This document shows, piece after piece, positions 34,351-42,134 of a DNA stretch of 54,499 nucleotides. The notes under the pieces were generated by a model. The model saw only the letters and a list, made by a program, of their open reading frames with translations, ran no database searches and was not told where the DNA came from. Each line of letters starts with the position of its first letter. Positions within the stretch are counted from its first letter, which is position 1. The translations under genes were made by a program, and so were the position numbers. Source of the DNA: an uncultured Selenomonadaceae bacterium (GTDB lineage Bacteria; Bacillota; Negativicutes; Selenomonadales; Selenomonadaceae); assembly GCA_937902665.1 (NCBI GenBank), contig CALELM010000034.1, forward strand, positions 1-54,499, given 5' to 3'.

Positions 34351-35343
34351 ATGCCATTAGTCGGAACGAAAGAAATGTTTAAGAAAGCCTATGAGGGCGG
34401 CTATGCAATCGGTGCTTTCAACGTAAACAACATGGAGATTGTACAGGGTATCACGGATGCTGCTGCAGCAATGAAGTCTCCTGTCATTCTCCAGTGCTCT
34501 GCTGGTGCTCGCAAGTATGCAAATTCGCATTATCTTGTTCACCTCGTGAAAGCAGCACTTGAGATCAACGATATTCCTATTGCACTGCATCTCGATCATG
34601 GCGCAGACTTTGAGATCTGCAAGTCCTGCATTGATGACGGATTCACTTCCGTTATGATTGATGGTTCCAAGTATGACTTCAATGAAAACATCGAGCTTAC
34701 GAAAAAGGTTGTAGAGTATGCACATGCTCATGGCGTTGTCGTAGAAGCTGAGCTTGGCAAGCTTGCCGGCATCGAGGATGACGTAAATGTTTCTGCTCAT
34801 GATGCAGCTTATACGCAGCCGGAGGAAGTTCAGGAATTTGTAGAAAAGACTGGCGTTGATTCTCTCGCTATTGCTATCGGTACGTCCCACGGTGCATTCA
34901 AGTTCAAGCCAGAGCAGTGCACGCGCAATGCAGACGGTATCCTTGTTCCGCCTGAACTGCGTTTCGATATTTTGGCTGAGATTGAAAAGAAGATTCCGGA
35001 ATTCCCAATCGTTCTTCATGGTGCTTCTTCCGTTATTCCTAAGTACGTCAAGATCATCAATGAAAATGGCGGAAAGATGGATGATGCTGTTGGTATTCCT
35101 GAGGATCAGCTTCGCAAGGCTGCAAAGTCCGCAGTTTGCAAGATTAACATCGACTCTGACCTCCGTCTTGCAATGACGGCTGGTATTCGTGAGCATTTCT
35201 GCGCTAACCCGGGTCACTTTGATCCGCGTCAGTATGTTGCTGACGGTCGCGCTTACATCAAGGAACTTGTTGAGCACAAAATCAAGAACGTTCTTGGTTC
35301 CGATGGCCGTGCTGACGAGCTTATGGCTCTTATCAACAAATAA
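34351..35343 (+). CDS. fba: Class II fructose-bisphosphate aldolase
   Basis: 330 residues. Zinc and catalytic residues are in ALHLDHGADFE (Asp82, His83), GTSHGAFKF and VLHGASSV; the start block GAFNVNNMEIVQGI is typical. It cleaves fructose 1,6-bisphosphate in glycolysis and runs in reverse for gluconeogenesis, where pckA (45.5 kb) also acts. Codon use is visibly different from its neighbours (many GTT, CTT, CGT and AAG codons), as expected for a very highly expressed gene. GGGGG precedes the ATG, and a strong terminator follows. Confidence 0.97.
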   Translation: MPLVGTKEMFKKAYEGGYAIGAFNVNNMEIVQGITDAAAAMKSPVILQCSAGARKYANSHYLVHLVKAALEINDIPIALHLDHGADFEICKSCIDDGFTSVMIDGSKYDFNENIELTKKVVEYAHAHGVVVEAELGKLAGIEDDVNVSAHDAAYTQPEEVQEFVEKTGVDSLAIAIGTSHGAFKFKPEQCTRNADGILVPPELRFDILAEIEKKIPEFPIVLHGASSVIPKYVKIINENGGKMDDAVGIPEDQLRKAAKSAVCKINIDSDLRLAMTAGIREHFCANPGHFDPRQYVADGRAYIKELVEHKIKNVLGSDGRADELMALINK

Positions 35344-35371
35344 GACGACCGTTACAAACCGTTACCAAAAG

Positions 35372-35400
35372 AACCGCATGCGGATGCATGCGGTTTTTTT
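35372..35400 (+). terminator. Intrinsic terminator after fba
   Basis: Perfect 10-bp stem AACCGCATGC / GCATGCGGTT with GGAT loop and seven Ts. Begins 29 bases after the fba stop. Confidence 0.92.
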
Positions 35401-35452
35401 ACAAATAAAACAGATCAAAGAATATGACACAGGGAAAGGAGTGCACGAGACA

Positions 35453-35929
35453 ATGATAGAGCAAAAGCAATACATGCAGGAAGCAAACACGGAAGCTCAA
35501 TATAACCTCAAAAATCGAGAGGGCGGTCCTTTTGGTGCTGTAATTGTCAAAAATGGAAAAATCATTGGCAGAGGGCATAACAGGGTTCTAAAAAAACATG
35601 ATCCAACGGCACACGGAGAAATAGAAGCCATACGAGATGCATGTCAAGCACTTGGTACGCATGACCTTAGCGGATGCGAGATTTATACATCCTGTTATCC
35701 CTGCCCCATGTGCTTAAGTGCAATTATTTGGGCAAACATCAAGCATGTCTATTATGGGAATACTGCCAAAGATGCCGCTGCCATTGGCTTTCGAGATGAT
35801 TATATCTATCAATTTATTGAAAGCAAGCAGTCAAATAAAGATATACTGGAACTAATACAAATAGACCGAGAATCTACCATTAAAACATTTGAAGAATTCC
35901 AAAAAGATACTGAGAAAGAGCTTTATTAA
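35453..35929 (+). CDS. guaD: Guanine deaminase (cytidine deaminase-fold)
   Basis: 158 residues, like Bacillus GuaD (about 156). Zinc ligands are His54 with catalytic Glu56 (AHGEIEAI) and Cys84, Cys87 (YPCPMC). The C-terminal part (GFRDDYIYQFIE) matches the helix-swap region of guanine deaminases better than cytosine or tRNA-adenosine deaminases. It converts guanine to xanthine. The frame is open far upstream through fba, so the start must be placed by eye: ATG 35453 is preferred, while a GTG at 35441, with AGGGA upstream, is possible. The fba terminator lies about 50 bases upstream. Confidence 0.85.
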   Translation: MIEQKQYMQEANTEAQYNLKNREGGPFGAVIVKNGKIIGRGHNRVLKKHDPTAHGEIEAIRDACQALGTHDLSGCEIYTSCYPCPMCLSAIIWANIKHVYYGNTAKDAAAIGFRDDYIYQFIESKQSNKDILELIQIDRESTIKTFEEFQKDTEKELY

Positions 35930-35956
35930 CATGCAATATACAACTTTATATGACAA

Positions 35957-35997
35957 GAGGGCATGGATAATCCAAGCGATAAATCATCCATGCCCTC
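35957..35997. terminator. Bidirectional terminator between guaD and leuA
   Basis: A perfect 12-bp stem (GAGGGCATGGAT / ATCCATGCCCTC) with a 17-base loop, followed on the plus strand by GCTGTTTTCTT. It lies between the convergent ends of guaD and leuA and probably serves both. Confidence 0.75.
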
Positions 35998-36030
35998 GCT
36001 GTTTTCTTACGGCGAGCTATTCCAGCATAC

Positions 36031-37701
36031 TTACTTTCCCATCTTCATGCGGTTAACAGCACTAAACAATGCTTGTGCCGATGCAGTAAATACATCCGTA
36101 TCCATACCAGCACCCCAAGTTACTTTCCCATCCTCACCCTTGATGCTAATATATGCCATAGCATGAGAGGACTGCCCTATTTCCAAAGCATGTTCACTAT
36201 AACTGAGATCCGTGTACTTCACACCAAAATTTTCTTGAACAGCATTGCTGACGGCATCAAGACGGCCATTTCCTCGTGCCTCATGGGTATATGGCTTTCC
36301 ATTGATCTCAACTTCTATCGTTCCCTTTCGGCTTCCATCCGGTTCCTTGCGAAGCACCACATCCACCAACTTATACGGGGTTTCGATGTTTACATACTCA
36401 TCTTGGAAAATCTGGTAAATCTCATCCGGCAAAAGCTCCTTGTGCTTATGATCCGATATACTCTTGATGCAATACCCAAAACTCTCCCGCATTTTCTTTG
36501 GCATTTCAATGCCATACTTCTGTTCCATAATGTAGCCAACTCCGCCCTTGCCAGATTGGCTGTTAATGCGGATAACATCACCATCATATTCACGTCCAAC
36601 GTCCTTGGGATCGATAGGAAGATAGGGCACAGACCAACGGCTGGAATCCTTTTCTTCCTTCCAATGCATCCCCTTGGCAATGGCATCCTGATGAGATCCG
36701 GAAAATGCCGCAAACACCAAGGAACCCGCATAAGGCTGACGGGCATGCACATTCATTCGTGTTACACGCTCATACATCTCTACCAGCTTCGGCATATCGG
36801 AAAAATCCAATTCAGGGTCAATGCCAAGAGAAAACATATTCATTGCAATCGTTACAATATCGGCATTGCCAGTACGTTCCCCATTGCCGAAAAGCGTGCC
36901 TTCGATACGTTCTGCACCAGCAAGAAGCCCCATTTCGGAATCTGCAACCCCACACCCACGGTCATTGTGCGGATGGAGAGAAAGAACCACATTCTCCCTG
37001 TACTTGAGATTTTGGGAAATATAAGCAACCTGCGATGCATAAATATGCGGCATGGACATCTCGACCGTTACAGGAATATTGATGATTGCCTTGCGGTCAG
37101 CGGTCGGTTTCCAAACATCCAGCACAGCATTGCATACCTCAAGCGCATACTCCGGCTCTGTCCCCGTAAAGCTCTCCGGCGAATACTCAAAACGATAATT
37201 TGCACCGGCTTCCTCCGTCAACTGCTTCAAAAGCTTTGCGCCATCAACTGCAATTTGCTTGATTTCGTCCTTGGACTTACGAAATACCTGCTCACGCTGT
37301 GCTACAGAAGTAGAATTGTAGACATGCACAATCGCATTTTTTACACCCTTCAACGCCTCAAAGGTCTTCTTGATAATATGCTCTCTCGCCTGCGTCAAAA
37401 CTTGAACCGTTACATCGTCAGGAATCAAATCTTCATCTACTAAACGGCGGAGCAACGCATACTCCGTCTCTGATGCGGCTGGAAAGCCTACTTCTATTTC
37501 CTTGAATCCAACCTTAATCAACATTTTATAGAACTCAATCTTCTCATCCAAGCTCATAGGAATAATCAAAGACTGGTTGCCATCGCGCAAGTCAACACTG
37601 CACCAAACAGGGGCTTTTTCTGGATATTCCTTTTCTGCCCAGCTCATATCCATAACAGGCGGTAAATAATATCCTTTGCGATACTTTGTATAATTTTTCA
37701 T
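36031..37701 (-). CDS. leuA: 2-isopropylmalate synthase (long, IPMS2-type)
   Basis: 556 residues, the long form also known from actinobacteria. The barrel holds DLRDGNQSL (metal-binding Asp) and the metal-binding histidines in SLHPHNDRGCG. The C-terminal regulatory domain (about 430-550) would bind leucine. It condenses acetyl-CoA with 2-oxoisovalerate, committing carbon to leucine. Transcription is controlled by the T-box at 37745-38017 upstream. No leuBCD lies next to it here. Confidence 0.95.
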   Translation of the reverse strand: MKNYTKYRKGYYLPPVMDMSWAEKEYPEKAPVWCSVDLRDGNQSLIIPMSLDEKIEFYKMLIKVGFKEIEVGFPAASETEYALLRRLVDEDLIPDDVTVQVLTQAREHIIKKTFEALKGVKNAIVHVYNSTSVAQREQVFRKSKDEIKQIAVDGAKLLKQLTEEAGANYRFEYSPESFTGTEPEYALEVCNAVLDVWKPTADRKAIINIPVTVEMSMPHIYASQVAYISQNLKYRENVVLSLHPHNDRGCGVADSEMGLLAGAERIEGTLFGNGERTGNADIVTIAMNMFSLGIDPELDFSDMPKLVEMYERVTRMNVHARQPYAGSLVFAAFSGSHQDAIAKGMHWKEEKDSSRWSVPYLPIDPKDVGREYDGDVIRINSQSGKGGVGYIMEQKYGIEMPKKMRESFGYCIKSISDHKHKELLPDEIYQIFQDEYVNIETPYKLVDVVLRKEPDGSRKGTIEVEINGKPYTHEARGNGRLDAVSNAVQENFGVKYTDLSYSEHALEIGQSSHAMAYISIKGEDGKVTWGAGMDTDVFTASAQALFSAVNRMKMGK

Positions 37702-37744
37702 ATTGCAACACTCCTATCCAAACCAAAAACTAAACTACAACATA

Positions 37745-38017
37745 CAAAAGCCTTGCATCTCTCACAAAGAGACGCAAGGCCTGCTCGCGTGTTACCACTC
37801 AATTTCGTATTAAACAATACGCACTCATTACGGATACCAACATATCCTCCTGCTGTAACGGCCAGTTCCCGTTTCTGCCTACTCCACATTTCAGCGAACC
37901 GCTTCAAGGCGAGTTCAAACATGCTTCCTGTCTGCTTTCCACCACACAGCAGCTCTCTATACATTCCACAAGTCCTACTATTCCTCTTCTTTGCGTTTTA
38001 TATAAAATTATTTACGT
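37745..38017 (-). promoter_or_regulatory. T-box riboswitch (leucine) upstream of leuA
   Basis: The 485 bases between leuA and lexA contain no gene but hold this leader. On the minus strand, a stem I region has the specifier-loop context GAACTCG, giving CTC (Leu) at 37911-37913. Further on is the T-box-like motif GTGGTAACACGCG (37786-37798). A terminator follows: CCTTGC-x-TCTC paired with GAGA-x-GCAAGG (37751-37779) and CTTTTGTATG. Uncharged tRNA-Leu would stabilise an antiterminator that includes the T-box motif and let leuA be read. The motif differs from the common UGGNACCGCG form. Confidence 0.85.
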
Positions 38018-38022
38018 TTTTT

Positions 38023-38051
38023 AGCATAACACACAAAAATAGCTTTTGCAA
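38023..38051 (-). promoter_or_regulatory. Promoter for the leuA T-box transcript
   Basis: Minus strand: -35 TTGCAA (38046-38051), 17-base spacer, -10 TATGCT (38023-38028). Gives a leader of about 315 bases, the usual T-box length. Confidence 0.6.
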
Positions 38052-38143
38052 GTGCTTTCTTTCACAAACTTTTTGCTATTATGAACCATTTATGATAGTG
38101 TTCTAGTATGATACAATTTACATTTCTAAACCGAAGAATACAT

Positions 38144-38155
38144 GCTATACTATAG
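38144..38155 (+). promoter_or_regulatory. lexA promoter -10 within a short palindrome
   Basis: Extended -10 TGCTATACT (-10 hexamer 38146-38151) lies inside the perfect palindrome CTATACTATAG (38145-38155). A second, nine-base palindrome GTATGATAC is at 38106-38114. No GAAC-N4-GTTC box of the Bacillus LexA type is present. Confidence 0.45.
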
Positions 38156-38186
38156 GTGATAGATTTTTACGGAAGGAATGAATCTT

Positions 38187-38801
38187 ATGGGACAGCATCA
38201 GCACTCAATCGAACGCCAACAAGAAATTTTTCAATACATCAAAGATTTTTTACTGAAAAAAGGTTATCCCCCATCTGTCCGTGAAATAGGAAAAGCCGTT
38301 GGCTTAAGATCCAGTGCAACCGTACATGGATATTTGGAAAAGTTGGAAGCAAAAGGCATGATTAGACGTGATCCATCTATGCCCCGTGCCATTGATATCC
38401 TTGAAGAAAAGCCTTGGGAAAAAAATGTATCTGTTCCACTTGTCGGCACAGTAACCGCAGGACAGCCCATTCTCGCAGAAGAAAACATTCAAGATTCTTA
38501 TTCCTTTCCTCAGCAGCTTCTCGGCACAACAGAGCGTACCTTTATGTTAAAGATCCAAGGCGAAAGCATGATCAACGCCGGTATTTTTGATGGGGATTTT
38601 GTTTTGGTGAAGCAGCAGCAAGATGCGCATGACGGAGAAATCGTGGTGGCTCTTGTGGATAATGAAGCAGCTACCGTAAAGCGATTTTTTCGAGAGAAAG
38701 ATTGCATTCGATTGCAGCCCGAAAACGATGCCATGTCTCCCTTTTACGAAAAAAATGTTTCTATTCTCGGAAAAGTTATTGGCGTCTATCGACAGCTCTA
38801 A
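38187..38801 (+). CDS. lexA: SOS repressor LexA
   Basis: 204 residues. The N-terminal winged helix (YPPSVREIGKAVGLRSSATVHGYL) is followed by the S24 domain with cleavage site Ala91-Gly92 (VTAGQP), catalytic Ser127 (QGESMINAGI) and Lys165 (ATVKRFF). It represses DNA-damage genes until RecA filaments trigger self-cleavage. AAGGA is nine bases before the ATG at 38187; an ATG at 38178 is in frame but overlaps that site. A strong terminator follows. Confidence 0.95.
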   Translation: MGQHQHSIERQQEIFQYIKDFLLKKGYPPSVREIGKAVGLRSSATVHGYLEKLEAKGMIRRDPSMPRAIDILEEKPWEKNVSVPLVGTVTAGQPILAEENIQDSYSFPQQLLGTTERTFMLKIQGESMINAGIFDGDFVLVKQQQDAHDGEIVVALVDNEAATVKRFFREKDCIRLQPENDAMSPFYEKNVSILGKVIGVYRQL

Positions 38802-38810
38802 AACAAGCAT

Positions 38811-38841
38811 CCGAAGGAATGGCAGTTCCTTCGGATTTTTT
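38811..38841 (+). terminator. Intrinsic terminator after lexA
   Basis: Perfect 9-bp stem CCGAAGGAA / TTCCTTCGG, six-base loop, then ATTTTTTT. Starts 10 bases after the lexA stop. Confidence 0.92.
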
Positions 38842-38850
38842 TGCAAAAAT

Positions 38851-38896
38851 TTAGTTTTCCAAATCTACAATGGCTTGCGCTGCCCGCATAATGCCA
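38851..38896 (-). pseudogene. Orphan copy of the 3' end of the Met-gamma-lyase-like gene
   Basis: On the minus strand this segment reads GIMRAAQAIVDLEN then a TAA stop, matching the last codons of the intact gene at 42089-43333 (GIMGAAQAIEDLNN, stop). The two 46-base copies share an 18-base identical core plus a further 10-base block and differ at about seven or eight positions. No upstream coding part remains: the frame is broken within four codons by the end of the amidohydrolase gene. It lies between the lexA terminator and the hydrolase pair and marks one border of that insert. Confidence 0.8.
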
Positions 38897-38907
38897 TACC
38901 ATCAGCA

Positions 38908-40677
38908 TCAATTTTCGTATACTTTTTCCCCTTCAAAGTACACGTTTTTAATTTTTACATTGTGTATGGTTCTTAAATTCTCATCCTTAAAATCAAGGAA
39001 GTTTGTATCAAGGATTACAAAATCGGCATTTTTCCCTGTTTTTATGGAACCACATTTATCAGCTATTCCCATTTGACGAGCGCCGTTAATCGTCAGACAC
39101 TTCAAAGCTTCCCTTACGGTCAGGAGTTCCTCAGGAGCAAAAGGACGGGTTTTTACCTCCGGTGTCATACCGGTAGTCGCTACTTCGATGATATTCATAA
39201 TGTTACCTTCAATAGCTTCGGCACACGGAGCATCAGTCGAAGATGATACGACAATTCCGCAGTCTAATAAGGACTTCATGGGATATCCTTCTTCATATAT
39301 ACCTTCAGGTGCCTGTGACTTAAAGGACTCAAAAGTCACATCATACTTGTCGTCATCGGGGATATCATTGCAATGCCAGATTAGATTTTCCGCAATATAT
39401 ATTTCATTCTTGGCGGCTCTTTGTTTATCTTCTCCAGTGATATTTCTTACATGCGTCAAAGTATTTCTGTATTTCGCCTTCAGTTCATCATTGGAATTGA
39501 TATACGCGTTAATTGCAGCATTAACTGCACCGTCACCGAAAGCATGCGTATGAACTAACAAGCCTTTGCTGTTAGCATACTTTACTAATTGATTCAGTTC
39601 ATCCTGACTCCATTCAATATTCCCATGTTCCTTTCCCGGCTCGGCATTTGGGTACTCGCCCAGTATCCACCCCGTACCGGCTTCTACAACACCATCAGCA
39701 AAAAGTTTGATATTAAACGGGTCAAAATGTTTCGACTGATATTTTTCGGCAAGTAGCTTTGCATTGTCAATCTTTTCCTTATAAACATCAAAGTCAAAGC
39801 GTCGTATGGCATGACAGCTGCCGATATTGATACCCAACTCACCAGCTTCATCCAGTTTTTTGATACTAGAGAGAAAATCATCATTAGAAAGAAAATTGAT
39901 ATACGCATCAAAATAATTGGTAAAACCTCTTTGATGCAATGTATTTACTGCATTCTTGCAAGCCTGTTCATACATACTTTGCTTGATATCCGAAAGGTCT
40001 AAAGAATTTCCCATTACATAGGGAATAAGTATATCATTTATCCAGCCACTCGGCTCACCCTTCTTGTTGAGAAGCATTACACCTCCCTTTATCTCTTTCC
40101 CGTCTAAAAAGCCAGCTTTTTTTAGCGCCGTAGTATTGCAAAGTGCCTGATGACCACTTGTGTCAATAAATACAACCGGTACACTGGGAGCAACGGCTTC
40201 TATCTCCTCAGCATAACTCTTATTGGGATCCATTTCCGCTATGAATTTCATATAATCAAGACCCCAAGACAGGAAATACTTTGGTTTATCTTTTGAACTC
40301 ATTTCCGCTTTCAATTCTGTCAGCAACTGGTCATAATTGCAATTCAATCCCGGAAGCATCTTGAACAGGGCATCTATACCGACAAAGTGTCCATGCCCTT
40401 CTGTACACCCCGGTATGATAAGCCCCTTGCCCATATTATCTATCAGCTTGGTTACATCTTTCTTTATATATGCTTCTGCTCCCAGTCTGTCACCGACATA
40501 AACAAACTTTCCGTCCTTTACCGCAAATGCTTCAGCAAGTCCGGCATTCTCTTCTTCCGCAGTAAATATCGTCCCATAAACCACAGTATCCGCCGTTATG
40601 GATTCTCCCTTATTTGCTTCGCATAAAGACAACATAAACACGAAAAGAAGCATTGATATAGCCATTATTTTTTTCAT
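38908..40677 (-). CDS. Exported amidohydrolase (YtcJ-like, N-substituted amide/formamide hydrolase family)
   Basis: About 589 residues. A signal peptide (MKKIMAISMLLFVFMLSLCEA) is followed by the amidohydrolase fold: the sheet domain start TVVYGTIFTAEE, the metal motif HxH in TEGHGHF, a middle barrel region with HTHAFGDGAVN, and the closing block IADKCGSIKTGKNADFVILD. YtcJ-type enzymes cleave N-acyl or N-formyl amines; the substrate here is unknown. The signal peptide is notable since characterised members are often cytosolic. The ATG at 40677 has GGGGAGG upstream and is preferred over one at 40695. Its stop lies 12 bases from the repeat at 38851. The next gene upstream is a second exported amide hydrolase. 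Confidence 0.87.
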   Translation of the reverse strand: MKKIMAISMLLFVFMLSLCEANKGESITADTVVYGTIFTAEEENAGLAEAFAVKDGKFVYVGDRLGAEAYIKKDVTKLIDNMGKGLIIPGCTEGHGHFVGIDALFKMLPGLNCNYDQLLTELKAEMSSKDKPKYFLSWGLDYMKFIAEMDPNKSYAEEIEAVAPSVPVVFIDTSGHQALCNTTALKKAGFLDGKEIKGGVMLLNKKGEPSGWINDILIPYVMGNSLDLSDIKQSMYEQACKNAVNTLHQRGFTNYFDAYINFLSNDDFLSSIKKLDEAGELGINIGSCHAIRRFDFDVYKEKIDNAKLLAEKYQSKHFDPFNIKLFADGVVEAGTGWILGEYPNAEPGKEHGNIEWSQDELNQLVKYANSKGLLVHTHAFGDGAVNAAINAYINSNDELKAKYRNTLTHVRNITGEDKQRAAKNEIYIAENLIWHCNDIPDDDKYDVTFESFKSQAPEGIYEEGYPMKSLLDCGIVVSSSTDAPCAEAIEGNIMNIIEVATTGMTPEVKTRPFAPEELLTVREALKCLTINGARQMGIADKCGSIKTGKNADFVILDTNFLDFKDENLRTIHNVKIKNVYFEGEKVYEN

Positions 40678-40808
40678 TCTTTTACGCCTCCCCATACTGG
40701 TATATTTTTCCCGTAACTAGCAATAACAAATTGGACAAAATTTTCGATAGACATCAATAATATCCTCATTTTTGTTTGTTACGGACCCACTAATGAGAGC
40801 AATTTTTC

Positions 40809-41867
40809 TTACTTTTCTGCAACAAGCTTATCGGTTACATCACCGTTCAGCACTTGCCCATCGCTGATTGGAAGGCTTTGTTCTTTGCTGAAGTCTACTT
40901 TCTCAGCATCTACCCAGAAAAAGGTATTGGTTGAAGCCGAATCATAGTAAAAGACATTGTTGCTCAAATCCATCATCGTACGCCAAATAGTCGAAGTATT
41001 GTTTGGACGCTCCATATTCAAAACTACAGCGAATGGAGTGGATACTCCTCTGATAATAGATAACACGGCTGCTAATTTCTGTGCATGCACGTCCTGCCCT
41101 GCAACGCCGGAAATATAATTTTCTGCCGCAGTATCGAGCACTTGATTGAGCCAACCGTCAATATACACGAAACGTGCCTGTGAAAGTGCCGAACCCGGCA
41201 TATTATTTTCAATACCCATCTCACGATAATAATCCCTTATCGGTAGCATTTTTTCATAGCTGGGGTCATTGGTCATTACCATTTTGCCTTTTTGCTTATG
41301 AATATTCAGCTTGCCGTCAACCCATTCGAGAACGGCATTATTACCGATTTTATCGGTAACCATCAGATGCATTGTCATTTTATAACCGTTTATCACTTCT
41401 TTATCGGTCAGAACGGGACGGATTTTTTCGTTTTTCAACTTACTCTCAACTTCATCTACCGTAGCGCATGTATCGAGCAAAAACTGTCCGAGTTGTGAAA
41501 GAGCCAGTGCTGTTTCACCTTGATGCAGTTTACCGTAATCCGAAGCAGCCAACCACAAAAAGTCAATAGACAGACCTTTCTCATTCATTGCCGAAGAAAC
41601 GGCTGTACCCAAATTGAAAATACCGACACTGCCGTATTTGACTTCCCACTCCGGCATCGTGCTGTCAGCAGCGAAATTTTTGCGCATACCACCATGCTTA
41701 AAAACATGCAGTTCACCGGGGATATTGGCCGCCCAGTCCATGGAGCGAGCTGTGATAACCGAGCCAGAATCGTCTGCATAAGTAAAGCGAGAACAAGCAT
41801 CGGCACTGGAAAAAGCCAGACTTGTACCTAAAATCGCAGTTAAAACCACTTTTGAAAACTTGTTCAT
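40809..41867 (-). CDS. Exported linear amide C-N hydrolase (choloylglycine hydrolase / penicillin V acylase family)
   Basis: About 352 residues. A signal peptide (MNKFSKVVLTAILGTSLAFS) ends at SSADA, so cleavage before Cys25 would expose the Ntn nucleophile directly (CSRFTY). Asp44 (RSMDWA) and the Asn of MTNDPSYE, with the later Arg-bearing block, complete the family active site. Members hydrolyse conjugated bile salts, penicillin V or acyl-homoserine lactones; this one resembles the exported Gram-negative branch, so no specific substrate is claimed. GGAGG precedes the ATG at 41867. A 131-base gap separates it from the amidohydrolase downstream. The 221-base gap upstream holds no gene; an AAGCTAG/CTAGCTT inverted pair lies at 42036-42072. 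Confidence 0.88.
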   Translation of the reverse strand: MNKFSKVVLTAILGTSLAFSSADACSRFTYADDSGSVITARSMDWAANIPGELHVFKHGGMRKNFAADSTMPEWEVKYGSVGIFNLGTAVSSAMNEKGLSIDFLWLAASDYGKLHQGETALALSQLGQFLLDTCATVDEVESKLKNEKIRPVLTDKEVINGYKMTMHLMVTDKIGNNAVLEWVDGKLNIHKQKGKMVMTNDPSYEKMLPIRDYYREMGIENNMPGSALSQARFVYIDGWLNQVLDTAAENYISGVAGQDVHAQKLAAVLSIIRGVSTPFAVVLNMERPNNTSTIWRTMMDLSNNVFYYDSASTNTFFWVDAEKVDFSKEQSLPISDGQVLNGDVTDKLVAEK

Positions 41868-42088
41868 AAGAAACCTCCTAATACATAAAATACATAAACC
41901 TACCATTCATATTCGACGCATTTCACTGGGTTTCCTTCTCAAAAACTTATGGGATAGAAAAACTCTTTCAACACAAAAAATACAGGTAATGCATTGTCTA
42001 TTTTGGAGAGAATCCGTAAGACTTACTATGGAAGCAAGCTAGGTTCGTTATGATCTCAGGATTTTCTAGCTTCCGCTATGGTAGTAGG

Positions 42089-42134
42089 TCAGTTGTTCAA
42101 ATCTTCAATGGCTTGCGCTGCCCCCATAATGCCA
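42089..42134. repeat. Second copy of the 46-bp direct repeat (3' end of the PLP gene)
   Basis: In direct orientation with 38851-38896. Both copies begin exactly at a stop codon of the minus-strand reading frame, which suggests that the repeat arose from the 3' end of the coding sequence. The copies bracket 3.2 kb containing the two exported hydrolases. Confidence 0.8.

Noticed and set aside
34357..35277. 306-codon open frame on the minus strand opposite fba
   Set aside because: Follows from the strong codon bias of fba; no ribosome site and no domain.
36073..37443. 456-codon open frame opposite leuA
   Set aside because: Shadow of leuA, which has intact active-site motifs and a T-box.
37698..37964. 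88-codon open frame inside the leuA leader
   Set aside because: The region is explained by T-box stem structures and a terminator; no credible ribosome site.
40678..40808. CCGTAAC/GTTACGG inverted pair between the two hydrolases as mobile-element ends
   Set aside because: Only seven bases per arm at about 70 bases distance, with no target duplication or transposase; expected by chance in AT-rich DNA.
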